A stretch of DNA of 64,000 nt. Source: Coniosporium tulheliwenetii (taxonomy: Eukaryota > Ascomycota > Dothideomycetes). The notes under the pieces are model-generated. The model saw only the letters and a program-made list of their open reading frames with translations, ran no database searches and was not told the DNA's origin. This document shows, piece by piece, positions 22,148-32,214 of this stretch (positions are counted from its first letter, which is position 1; each line of letters starts with the position of its first letter). The stretch spans positions 1,054,001 to 1,118,000 of the forward strand of contig JAPDRP010000004.1 in the NCBI GenBank assembly GCA_030247845.1. Reading direction: 5' to 3'. Both the position numbers and the translations under genes were made by a program.

Positions 22148-22852
22148 ATGCAGTACACAGCTCTTACTCTTCTGGCCTTGTCCGCTGCGGCGATTGCTGC
22201 TCCCCAGCATGAAATAGAGAAGCGGCAAGAGGGCATCCCGTACGTCTTCAGCAGCCACAACTTTTCCTGATCAAAGCTCACATTCCACAGTGCCTCCATC
22301 GTCCCAGTCCTCCTCACCGGCATGCCGCCGGACATCATCTCGCTCTACCTGACCAACGCGCCGTCCGCTTCCCAAGTCGTCCAGTCTCAGCTCATGAACG
22401 GCGGTCTGACGTCCGGGTGGTTCGCATCGCTGCCAACAGACGTGCAGAGCTACCTCCTCGGGCCTGCCGCCACTGCTACGGAGCTCCCTGCCTCCGTACC
22501 CGCCTCCGTTTCGTCCGTTCTGGCTTCCATAACATCCGCGCCTATTCTCGGAACCGGGCCCAGCGGCGCCATCATCAACTCTGCCAACGGCACGAATGTC
22601 AACGCCACGGTCTCATCAAGGATCTCCAGCATCCTGAACGCCAACTCATCCGCTGCTGACGCCGTCACTTCGCAGCTTTCTAGTCTGCGGGATACTACTC
22701 GCACCACCAGCGCTGGCCGCTCTGCATCGACTGCCTCGGGCTCAGAGGCTGCCGCTACTGCCTCCTCGACTGGCGGCGCGGCGGTTCCCTCGGCCGTTAT
22801 TGGAGCTGGCTTGGCTGGCGCTCTTGGGTTCATTGGCATGCTCGCTTTGTAA
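22148..22852 (+). CDS. GPI-type cell-surface protein with a LPTDVQSYLL motif (paralogue B)
   Basis: Signal peptide MQYTALTLLALSAAAIAA, then an IEKR Kex2-type site. A short intron (GTACGT donor at about 22239, acceptor at about 22290) is in the same place and phase as in paralogue A. The conserved domain reads ASIVPVLLTGMPPDIISL... GWFASLPTDVQSYLLGP. A long Ser/Thr/Ala stalk with NGT, NAT and NSS glycosylation sites follows. The C-terminus is a Ser/Gly-rich segment and a hydrophobic end (VIGAGLAGALGFIGMLAL) with no basic tail, the form of a GPI-attachment signal. The open frame is intact. The biological role is unknown; a wall or surface location is inferred from architecture. Confidence 0.8.
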
Positions 22853-23093
22853 GAAGGAAGGCAGGAAATCTCAGGCATACATGTGGGGCGTTTAGATTTG
22901 GATGCACAAAAGCAGCTCGCGCAGCATATGTGAAGCTCTCAACGTATTGTTGTTAATTAGCTAAGCCATGTTCAGTACACTACAAAGGTTCAATCGTCTT
23001 TAAGCCGACAATGGTGTATTCGCAGACTGGAATGACCACAAGATCTACTTGAAATCTCTGAGCAAACGTCTTTGCATTACTTCAGCTTAAATA
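22853..23093. other. 3' flank of paralogue B
   Basis: Short non-coding stretch between paralogue B and the convergent synthetase relic. Nothing notable. Confidence 0.4.
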
Positions 23094-23440
23094 CTACAGT
23101 CTCGCCATAATCCGTATTTGACCCGCGCTTCTCGACATAATTTTCTGCGCCACAACTCTTAGATCAGGCTTGCGTAGCTTCCCACTCCCGGTCTTCGGCC
23201 ACGCCCGGAATTCCTTACAAGACCCCAGCCAAAACACATACTTCGGCGCCTTAAACCTCGCGAGCGTCTGCCCCACCCACGCGCGAAGCTCTGTGTCCGA
23301 CGGGATGGGCGCCTGCGCTGACGGCTAAACAAACGCAGCGATCTGCTCGCCATACTTCTCATCGGGGACACCGATAACAGCACATTGGGCCACGGCGGGA
23401 TGAGCGGTGATTCTGAGATTCCCCAGAACTCAAAACTCTG
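23094..23440 (-). pseudogene. Relic of an acyl-CoA synthetase/AMP-ligase C-terminal domain
   Basis: Reading the minus strand gives HPAVAQCAVIGVPDEKYGEQ then IAAFV, a stop at 23325-23327 (TAG), and then the same frame continues to WVGQTLARFKAPKYVFW and TGSGKLRKPDLR. These are the hallmarks of the mobile C-terminal domain of the AMP-binding enzyme superfamily, including the TGSGK catalytic-lysine motif. Upstream of about 23440 the similarity stops and there is no adenylation domain in the window, so at most about 115 of some 550 residues remain. The internal TAG would be CAG, TGG or similar in a live gene. I conclude it is a truncated, decaying copy. Confidence 0.75.
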
Positions 23441-24029
23441 GGGTAAAGTCATGGCCAAGACGCGTGCGAAATGCGGAGATACACGAGACGCGAGATGCGA
23501 GACCCGACGGGAAAGCTGATCGACCGACCGGCTAAGGTGTGCCGCACGCCTAGCTGGCATGATACCCTGTTTGCAATCTTTTATGGAGGCCAGGTACCTA
23601 TTCGCAAGATTGTTGGCAAAGCTCGAAGGCAAATACAGATAAGGGTGAAGAGGGAATCCTATCTACGAAGGAGAGGGTTTGTACGGAGGAAGCGGCCGCT
23701 TGGCGGCGTACAATATAAGGCTTCTTAACATAGAACTTTGACGCTTACGAGGGGGGATGGGGTTTTTACATGCATATGAGATTACTATAGACTTTAAGTA
23801 GTAATTATACTAATTAGTTGGTGATGATTGTTGATGGTGCTAAGCGGCGGCCGCTTCGTAGGTGCGAAAGGCGAAGATGTGAGACTCTCAACCGAGGCTG
23901 GCCAGCCAGAACGCGCCGCAGTCGGAAGGAAACCGACGTCATGGAAGCAATATTTACCATAACCGTCGTGCAACTAACAGATAATGTCAGTCCCATTGAA
24001 GAAGCTCGTTTATTAGAAAATACATCATA
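23441..24029. other. Intergenic, AT-rich core between short inverted repeats
   Basis: An AT-rich tract (about 23755-23825, including tagtaattatactaattag) lies between two inverted copies of gaagcggccgc at 23689-23699 and 23847-23857. It could be the footprint of a small inserted element. The sequence after 23860 should carry the promoter of the aldo-keto reductase. Confidence 0.4.
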
Positions 24030-25232
24030 ATGCTTTCTCGTGCCTCGAAACCTCTTCTAACTGCAACTTCCCGACTTTCTCAACTCTCACAGCAATTCGC
24101 ATCTCAAACGCCTATACTTATACAACAGCAACGCAGAATGGCTCACCAATCGACCATGCTTAAGCTCAATACGGGCGCCCAGATTCCTGCCATTGGCTTC
24201 GGAGTGAGTGTGCACTAGCTTCTGCAGAGTTGGCCTCTATCGCTAATGTACGTCAGACCTGGCAAGATGCCGATGCTCAAGAACCAGCCGTTACCATTGC
24301 TCTCAAGGAAGGCTACAGGCATATAGATACTGCGCGAATGTACCTATGACCATTCTGCTATTGCCCAAGCTCCGGCTAACCGTTCTCCAGCTACGGCACC
24401 GAGCCAGCAGTAGGCAAGGCCATCAAGAACAGCGGCGTTCCACGCGACGAGATCTTCATCACGACCAAGCTATGGAACAACAGCCACCACCCGGATGACG
24501 TGGAGAAAGCACTGGACGCCTCCCTCAAAGATCTCGGCGTTGAGTATGTCGACCTATATCTCATGCATTGGCCTTCGCCGTTCGCCCGCAGCGACCAAAT
24601 GATGCCGAAGGGCGATGATGGCAAGATCAAGGTCGGCGACACCGATTATGTAGACACATACAAGGCGATGGAGAAGTGCTTCAAATCCGGCAAGGCGAAA
24701 GCAATCGGGGTGTCCAACTTTAGCAAAGCCGAGATGGAGCGGCTGCTGAAGGAGACCAGCGTAGTAAGTGACCTCTTTGCGCCACCTATCGCAGTTGCTC
24801 ATAGTATCACAGGTCCCCGCCGCCCACCAAATGGAGCTACACCCCTGGCTCCAACAGACCGACTTCACGCAATGGCACAAGAGCAAAGACATCCACGTGA
24901 CCCAGTACAGCCCCTTCGGCAACCAGAACGAGATCTACAGCGGCGGCCAGAACATGGGCAAGCTGATGGACGACCCGGTGCTCGTCGAGATCGGCAAGAA
25001 GCACGGCAAGACGGGCGCGCAGGTCGCGCTCGCGTGGGGCATCACAAGCGGCCACTCGGTCATTCCGAAGAGCAAGACGGAGTCGCGGATTAAGCAGAAC
25101 CTGGGAGGCGACTTTAAGCTGGATGAGGAGGATATGGAGAAGATTAAGGGGATTGATAAGAAGTTGCGGTTTAATGATCCGTCGGAAAGGTTTGGATGGA
25201 ACTTCTATGCGGATTTGGATGGGAAAAAATAA
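24030..25232 (+). CDS. Aldo-keto reductase
   Basis: NAD(P)H-dependent carbonyl reductase of about 330 residues. Introns at 24204-24256, 24340-24390 and 24764-24812 all join cleanly (FG/TWQDA, AR/IYGTE, SV/VPAAHQ). The TIM-barrel tetrad is visible: Asp in HIDTAR, Tyr in IYGTEPAVG, Lys in ITTKLWNN and His in LYLMHWPSP. Cofactor-site blocks are VSNFS, IPKSKTESRI and the downstream N/L pattern. The first 40 residues (MLSRASKPLLTATSRLSQL...) precede MAHQSTMLKLNTGAQIPAIG and look like a mitochondrial presequence; the inner ATG (MAHQ) is the usual family start, so two targeting forms are possible. The frame is intact. The substrate is not predictable. Confidence 0.93.
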
Positions 25233-25615
25233 GGGTTGTCCGCTGGCGGACGGTGTACGTGGGAAACCCTTCGGCTTTACCAATTACCTGTATATATAGA
25301 TCCCCAGATGTAGAATCTGTATATATCCATGCAGACGTGTCCTCAATTCAATTAACTGAAGCTTCCACACGCAACGGATTGATATGGCTTATCGATTAAG
25401 CATGTGATGACGCAACTCTACTCCGCGTCCGCAACAGCTCCACCGCGTCTGACAAACCATCTCTAAGCCGACAGGATGCATACAGCTATTCGTAATCACC
25501 TCCGCGCTCTTCCGCCTGCCCGCAGTCGTCTCCAATCCCTCCTCACATATCCACCTTAAGGATCAGCCCATTGACCTGCCTATCCACCACCCATCATACC
25601 CAGCACTCCCCCACC
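25233..25615. other. Intergenic between two same-strand reductase genes
   Basis: Contains the 3' UTR of the aldo-keto reductase and the promoter of the dehydrogenase gene. No reading frame of note. Confidence 0.4.
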
Positions 25616-26607
25616 ATGGCCTCCAAACTCATAACCATAGTTGCAGGCGTCGGCCCCGGCACAGGCGCAGCCGTCGCGCGCAAGTTCGCCAAAACCTACC
25701 CCGTCGTGCTGATGGCGCGGAATCCCTCGAACTACGACTTCCTAGTCGAGGAGATCAACAAGAGCGGCGGAAAGGCTGTCGGGATAAGCACGGATATCTC
25801 GGACGAGGCGAGCGTCAAGAAGGCGTTTGGGCAGATTGAGAAGGAGTTTGGAGGGGAGGTGGGGTGTGCTGTACGTGTTTTCCTCCATCAGGGCGCTGCT
25901 GGTGTCCTGCTATGATGGGCTTGGACGTTTAGGCGCTGGTGTCCCAGAAGCTGGAGAGATGACTAGAGGCTGATATGGAGCTAGGCCGCCATCTTCAACG
26001 CCTCGGGCAAATTCGTCCGCAAGCCCTTCCTCGAGCTCACCCCCTCCGACTTCGCAACCGGGTATGCCGTCTCCGGGCACGGTGCCTTCCTCTTCAGCCA
26101 ATCCACTCTCCCTCTCCTGCTCCGCTCCGTCGACCAATCGCCTCAGCACCCCCCGACGCTCATCTTCACAGGCGCAACCGCCTCGCTCAAAGGCGGCGCC
26201 CAGATGAGCAGTTTCGCAGCCGGCAAGTTCGCACTGAGGGCGCTGGCGCAGAGCCTGGGAAGAGAGTTTGGGCCGAAGGGCGTGCATGTTGCGCATGCGA
26301 TTATTGATGGGGTGATTGATATTCCAAGGACGAAGGAGTGGATGCAGGGGGCGGGGCCGGATGCGAAGATTAGTGCTGATGCGGTGAGTGCGGCTAGGCT
26401 GTTAGAGCAGAGGAACTCTGGGTTCTCTGCTTTTTCTCCCTCATTGGCAAGGAGGACGGCCGGGGAGGGAGGCAAGGGGTTATTGGAATAAGAGTACTGA
26501 CGGGTGTACCATGACAGATTGCGGATGCGTACTGGTTCCTGCATACGCAGCACCGGAGCTGCTTCACGAATGAGATCGACATCCGGCCGTTTGTCGAGAA
26601 GTGGTAG
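25616..26607 (+). CDS. Short-chain dehydrogenase/reductase, atypical active site
   Basis: Rossmann-fold oxidoreductase of about 245 residues. Start MASKLITIVAGVGPGTGAAV carries the cofactor glycine motif. Introns at 25871-25984 and 26384-26517 join VGCA/AAIFNASGKF and SADA/IADAYWFLHTQ in frame. NASGKF is the NAG-like motif, and FTGATASLKGGAQMSSF holds the serine region. The usual YxxxK is present as FAAGK, so the catalytic Tyr is replaced by Phe, as in a known subgroup of fungal and plant SDR proteins. The classical proton relay should therefore be altered. The second intron contains a long open stretch, so a readthrough product would be misleading. Adjacent to the aldo-keto reductase on the same strand. 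Confidence 0.88.
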
Positions 26608-27283
26608 ATGTGCTCAGGTAGGTCGTGGGAGCGGATTCCTGGCGTAGGCTGGCTAGCTGCTGCAGAGTACGGAGATGTGCTGGACGCGGAGCCCTGAAGG
26701 ACCTTAACCGAAGCTGCTGGACAGTACTTGAGAGTCGAAATGCTGAGATTACGACATTCGACATTGGGATATTGCGGTGCTTCATAAGTATACACCGAGC
26801 TGGATCACAGCACATCAACGGCACTGTGACTCCTCAAGGTTCATCATGTTCTATGTAGAAAAGTGGCTTAGATATCTTGTCGACTTGATCATGAATATTC
26901 GATGTCAACTGCGTTCGAGAGTGACTGGTATCAGCCACGGAAAGTTCAGCCTTCGGAACTTTACCATAAGTTTGACACTTAAATACATGCTTGATGCAAA
27001 AAAAATGCCGACTTGTGCGGTCACACTTGGCTGGAGAAACCTTTCACACGGCAAGTTTGGTAGGAGACGGTATGATACTATCTCCAACGCGAGGCGGCAC
27101 AACTGCCAAAAATGCGCAAAATGGTATACAACGTAACCAACATAACCCAGCGGCGATACATCCACCCCTCACACCACATCACCCATCAACCGCACCACCA
27201 CCATCACCAAGGAACCCCCTCCATTCCCCCTATCCCGGCAGAAAACCCCCTTCCCCCTACCTCCCCTCAAACCCAACCCCCAA
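26608..27283. other. Convergent 3' region; C-rich strand at its right end
   Basis: No gene. From about 27150 to 27283 the plus strand is almost free of G and contains eight runs of three to five C, which read as G runs in the minus-strand transcript just past its stop codon. Confidence 0.5.
27215..27281 (-). promoter_or_regulatory. G-quadruplex-prone tract in the 3' UTR of the AT-hook/C2H2 gene
   Basis: On the minus strand eight G runs of length 3-5 occur in 67 bases, with loops of nine bases or fewer. That is far more than the four runs needed for an intramolecular quadruplex. The tract starts three bases after the TAG of the large nuclear protein gene, so it should be in the mRNA. Folding is inferred from the run pattern only. 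Confidence 0.5.
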
Positions 27284-30200
27284 CTAGTCCTCATCAACAA
27301 CCTCCTCCCCTCCCTCATTGTCTATAAATCCCGCCCTCCTCTTCTCATTCGCGAGCCTTGCGCCCCCACGATCAACGCCGGGCCCGATATCCCGCTTCTG
27401 TTGCTCGAGCCTTTGCTGCACCTCGAGCGCTTTCTGCTCGTCTGACTTCTTGGCCGGACGGCCTGGACCGGTGGGGTGGGGAAGGGCGGAGGAAGAAGCA
27501 GGGGTGCCGCTGGGCGCGGCGATTTGTGGGGTTACGCGACGGCCAGAGCGGTCGGAGAGGTAGGCATCGGAGTCGTGGGAGTCTGGTGGCGGGTTAGTCT
27601 CTCATTTCCGCCGCGGTCAGGAATGGATATATGGGTAGATAGGTAGGTGGGTATGAAGCAAACAGGACGAACATACCGCTCAACCCCCTTCGGCCCATCC
27701 CCCAGCCTCCACGCCAGCTCCCCCAAATGCGCCGCTCCAAAGTGTCCGCGCCACTTCTCCCCGTCCCCGAACTCAAGGTATCGATGTGCGTCGCTCTCCT
27801 CGCCCGTCGCCTCATCCGTCACTGTGACAGTCTCCCCGCACCCCTCCCACCGACACTGCCACCGCCCGCTCGCTGTGGGCGTCGTATGGATCTTGAAGAC
27901 GTGCTTCCGCAGCGTCTCGAGATTGTGCAACTCGGCCTTACATCCCTGCCACCTGCACTTATAGACGCGATACTCGACCTCCTGCCTCACGGCGGGCGAG
28001 TTGGAACTCCGAATCTCGACGACCGCCCCACTGCCCCCACCTCCTCCACCAGCGCCAGGCTTTGTCACGTTCCTCAGCCCACTCCCCTGCCCCGGCCTCA
28101 CAGTCCCCGCCTGCACAGCCGCAGACCCATGGATACTCTTCCGCCACCCCACAGGCCTTCCGCGCTTCTTAGGCAGCGGACTCCCATCCGGTCCGTTTCC
28201 CTGCACGCGAAAGGCCGAGTATCCCACGCCACCGCCCTGGCTGCGCGGCGCTCCTGCGCTGCCGCTCGCGCTCGCGCTGGGAAGCCTGCCCGCGGGCGTG
28301 ACGTGCGGGCCGCGGCCGATGTTTGAGGGAGGTGGGCCGCCTGGTCCAGCGCTGCCATTGCCGCCGCCTTGGCCGGAAGCGCGCTGGCGATGTGCGGGAT
28401 CCGCGCCGCTAGAACCGGGCGTGCGGGAGACGAAGCCGGGGCCGCTGTGGCGTGGTGGGCGGCCGCGGGGTTTCTTGAAGATGGATTTCGTGGCTGCGGG
28501 ATCTGTGTGGTTGTAGTCGGCTGCGCGGAAGGTGGCTGCGCTGCCGCCACCGCCGCCGACGCCGGCTTGGACCATGACGCGGGCTCGGGCGCGGGGCTGT
28601 GGCTCATCTTCCTCGTCGTCGGCGTCTTCTTCTGCCTCTGCGCCGCCGTTGCTGTAGTAGCCTGGCGGTGGCTCGCCCGGGTCAACGACGTCCCATCTGA
28701 AGGTGTCAAGATCGGACCGATCTTCGACCTGTCTGAAGGCTAGTTTGAGGGGCTCCAGGTGCGCGTTCAAGGCCCGCATCTCGGGGTGCTTGCCCGCAGC
28801 TAGGAGAACGTCGCGAGCGATGGTGTTTGGGTTGTAGGTAGATCTCCGGAGGGCCTTCCTGCTATCAATAGGCTTGACTAGATCGGCGTAGTTGTAGAAT
28901 TCGTCATACACCGGGGGTGGCGGGTGTACTGGTTGGGGTGCGGCGTGCGGCTGGATTGGCATGCCATTCGGTGAGTTGTTGAATTGGCGGAGATTCGGGT
29001 TGATGAAGGTGGTTTGCTGAGCAGTAGGCGGTGGCTGGAAAGCCAGCATCCCGCGTGGATCGGTCCTTGCGACTTTTGGGGAGGGGGAGGCAGTTCTTCA
29101 TCGGAGAGTGTGGTCAAGTCGACAATTTCGCTGAATTCCCTCTTGCGTGCCGCGTCCGCTTTGGTCGCGGGTTTGACGGAAGGCATTCTCATTGGCTGGG
29201 CGCTGTTCCTCGATGAGATCATGGTCACGATAGGAGCGACTGCACCAGGCGTCGATGATACAGGAGGCGGCTGAAAATATGGACTTTGCACAGCATCCGG
29301 GCCCGGGGCAGGAGGTGCGTCGTAGGTTTGATCTTCGACTGGCGCGGGTCCCATGTCATCATCCGTAGGATGTGGAGTTGGCGAGCCATGCAGCGGCTGC
29401 GCGATTTGCTAGAATTCGTCAGTCTCAGGTTACACAAACAGTGTTGCGTATTTTCCAGGCGCATGAATAGGATGATATTGAAATATAAGGCTATGCAGTC
29501 TCGCCTCCTATGTCCCACTAAGAGCCTGCAGTGCTCCTAAAGAATGAACACCTTTAGGCATTATTGCAGTCCTGACAGAGATGTCCAGAATGATTTAGAA
29601 GAGCAAGGAGGTGGAATCTACTCACTTTGGTCAAGGCCGCTGGCCTTTCGCCAGCCGCGCCAGGAGGAGGCAGCTGACGCACTCCAGGAGGCATAGGTGG
29701 TTTCTGGGTTTGCGATTTGTTGTTGATATCCGGGCAGGCCTTAAGAAGAGCCTGAGCGAACGTTCTCCGCTCCAGCTGTACGCCCAGTCCTTCAAGTCTC
29801 TCACAGAGATCTAGATATGTCGGATTGCTATCCAACATACGGGAGATATCCGCTGGTGATACTTTATTGTTGACGTTGCTGGGTATTTCATTCAGCCATT
29901 TCGCCGCTGCCGCCGCTAATTCGCCCTTCTTTTCTTGCGGCCACATGGTGCCGCCTGAACTGGGTTTCGACGGCGCCGGTGCCGGTATAGGTAGTGGGGC
30001 GTACCGCTCTTGTCGTGGCTGTTGCGGCGGATAAATTGGCCCTGCGACTGATCTATTTCCACTCACGTGCCCATTCACCACACCATTCTGAGTTGAACCC
30101 GGTCGAACAGCACCCATATTCGCTCGCGGAGCGACTTGCGGCGCTGGGGCACTCTGAGGCTGCGCTACATGGGTTGCAGGAGACCTGGTAGATTCCCGCG

Positions 30201-31587
30201 CGTGCAATGCTCGTTCCTCTTCCCAGATTTTGGCAACTAGTGAGGGGTTTTTGGCGTTCATCTCTCGGAGTTTCGCCATGATCATTCTCGCCTGGGCTTC
30301 GAGATCCTCCGCGGTCGAAGCAGGAGCGGGTGCTGCAGGAGTTGACTGGGAGGTAGTATTTGTAGCAGTAGGTGCCGCCTTCTTGCTTTGAGCTCTTGCA
30401 TCGGTAGCGCTCTTCCCCTTGACGCCATCTGTCTCGGCCTTTCCCTTTGGAGCAGCGTTGGCCTGCGTCGGAATAGAAGCTCTGCGTTCTTCCTCGACTC
30501 TACGGAGAGCCTCCGCTTCACGCTGCTCCTTAGCTTTGCGTGCTTCTTCAGCAAGTCTCCTCGCTTCTTCTGCCTTCCTGTTTCTTTCCGCCTCTTCAGC
30601 CGCACGTGCCGCCGCCGCCTCCTCGGCCTCCTTCGCCTTCCTGGCCAGTTCCGTTTGCCGCATCTTCTCCTGCCAAGGGTCGTAGACGTGTGCGGGATCA
30701 ACTGTCACCGAGCTTTGCTCATAGTTCTGCGTCTGTCGATCATAGTTCTGACGGCGTGTGGCTGTCGACGAGCTGCCATATGTCGCTTCCGAAACACTTG
30801 GTAATCTCCGACTTCCTCGGTCGTCATACTGGGCGGCAAGTGAACTACCTACAGGCCGTTGGGTTGTACTACTTTGAGCGTTGTGCGATGCACGAAACTG
30901 CGCGGGACTAGGAGAGCGGTGCTCGGTAGACATCGTTTGCACGCGCCGCGCCGGGTACTGTGAGCTTGCGGCCGAAGGCGCACCAGGTGTCGGTAGTCGT
31001 GGCGGCGCTTGTCGCTGTGTTGGTGCCGCGTAGCCTGAAGAGATCGAACTCACGCTTTCCGGACGCGACGTGCGCTGTGCATGGGCAGTGTGAGATCCAG
31101 TGCCGCTTGATCGTGACGCGTCTTGGATCGTATGCGCTTGGTGAGCTTGTGGCGCGCCTGAAGAGCTTTGATTGTACTTTGACAAGGCGGCGACGTTGCG
31201 GTCTGACATACCCGAAGATGTGTTGTATCCCGAAGTGTAGGTGGCGTCCGTTGTCCTCAGATGGTCGGCCATGCTCATGCTGCTGAGCGCTTCAGCAGCA
31301 CTTCCTGCTGTTGGGTTTCCTGAATTCGCGCCATACGCAGTGTTCCACGAGTAACTCTGATTGCTTCCGTATCCCGTTCCTTGCTGCGCGTATTGCTGCT
31401 GATATCCTTGGTAGGTGTCGTGAGTCGGGGGCGCTGGTGGTGCTGATGGTGCACCTGAGGTCTGATACTGTCCAGAAGGCTGGTTCGACATTGACGTTTG
31501 CGCATGGTACCCGGGATATGTCTGCTGAGGGTTGGAAGAGTTCTGAGTGTTCGCGTGATATGTTTGATAGTAGTTGTTAGGTGCCAT
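27284..31587 (-). CDS. Large AT-hook and C2H2 zinc-finger nuclear protein (apparent frameshift)
   Basis: I read two long open regions as one gene. The upstream exon (ATG 31587, MAPNNYYQTYHANT) has a Gln/Ser/Tyr-rich low-complexity part, a charged coiled coil (about residues 310-375, EEAAAARAAEEAERNRKAEE-like) and a helical module around NKVSPADISRMLDSNPTYLD. It ends at PAALTK with a GTGAGT donor near 29635; a CTAG acceptor near 29411 joins QIAQPLHGSPTPHPTDDD. Then come SEIVDLTTLSDEEL, two AT-hooks (KKPRGRPPR, KKRGRPVGWRK) and two C2H2-like fingers (CRWQGCKAELHNLETLRKHV; CRWEGC...H). A last exon ends NEGGEEVVDED. One base seems missing at the G runs 29078-29087, and the join to the last exon also needs a one-base adjustment. 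It is probably a chromatin-associated regulator. If the middle join is wrong, these are two genes. Confidence 0.68.
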
Positions 31588-31948
31588 GGTTTCGGGGTGG
31601 TGACGCTGAACGGGCGTCCCAGCGTGAACTTCAAGCGCCGCTTTTGCTCCTGGTGGTAGACCACGATGTGAGCTGCTTGTGCGACTACGACCGGGGCGTG
31701 GTAGATGCGCTTCTCCAAGGTGTCACGACCCGGCGCATGGATCCTGTTACGCCAGCTCAACCGGACGAGAGCACATTTCGGTTTATTGCTGTGTCAGACT
31801 CGACTGTGACCGGCAGTTGAGACGGACTATTCTGCGGCCGCTGACCGTCTGAAGCCGACTGTTTTGTGAGCTGTGAGCTTTCCCTTGAAGGTTGTAGTGA
31901 CAGGCGTCACGTACCTACTTAACGCAACACGCCATGGATACACCCAGG

Positions 31949-32025
31949 GCGATCTAAAATGAACGCGGCGGGTTTTGGTCACCAAAATTCGCGTGTACGA
32001 ACCCGCCGCGTTCATTTTAGATCGC
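31949..32025. repeat. Perfect 26-bp inverted repeat with 25-base spacer
   Basis: The left arm, 31949-31974, is exactly complementary to the right arm, 32000-32025 (26 of 26); it includes GATCTAAAATGAACGCGG. Pairing stops at once outside the arms. The spacer start forms a second small palindrome, TTTTGGT-C-ACCAAAA at 31973-31987. No target-site duplication is evident and no coding frame crosses it in a conserved way. It can be a cruciform-forming element, a MITE-like remnant or a dyad regulatory site. Confidence 0.9.
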
Positions 32026-32130
32026 GCTTGCAAGGGTGGAGTTGGTAATGGAAGCTTGGCGGTCGTCGGAGGCTGAGTTTCTCCGGTGGGTAGCGACAAG
32101 CCTCACTGCCACACGAATTTTGGAAGCGAG

Positions 32131-32150
32131 AAGAGAGAGAGAGAGAGAGG
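32131..32150. repeat. GA dinucleotide microsatellite
   Basis: About nine GA units on the plus strand lie some 65 bases before the uL24 start codon, within its likely 5' leader or core promoter. Confidence 0.8.
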
Positions 32151-32214
32151 CGGCAGTGAGAGCGCAATTCGAACCACGACAATCCACCCACTACCCGCAA
32201 ACAACGCCTTCGCA

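Larger units (their letters stand above)
31588..32214. promoter_or_regulatory. Divergent promoter region of the AT-hook gene and uL24
   Basis: The 627 bases between start codons hold a 77-base perfect palindrome with spacer (31949-32025) and a GA microsatellite (32131-32150) close to the uL24 start. As a ribosomal protein gene uL24 is expected to be strongly expressed. No other element is recognised. Confidence 0.55.

Noticed and set aside
27727..28516. Overlapping plus-strand frames opposite the AT-hook/C2H2 gene
   Set aside because: High-GC shadow of the Gly/Pro-rich coding strand. The minus strand carries AT-hooks and zinc fingers, the plus strand nothing recognisable.
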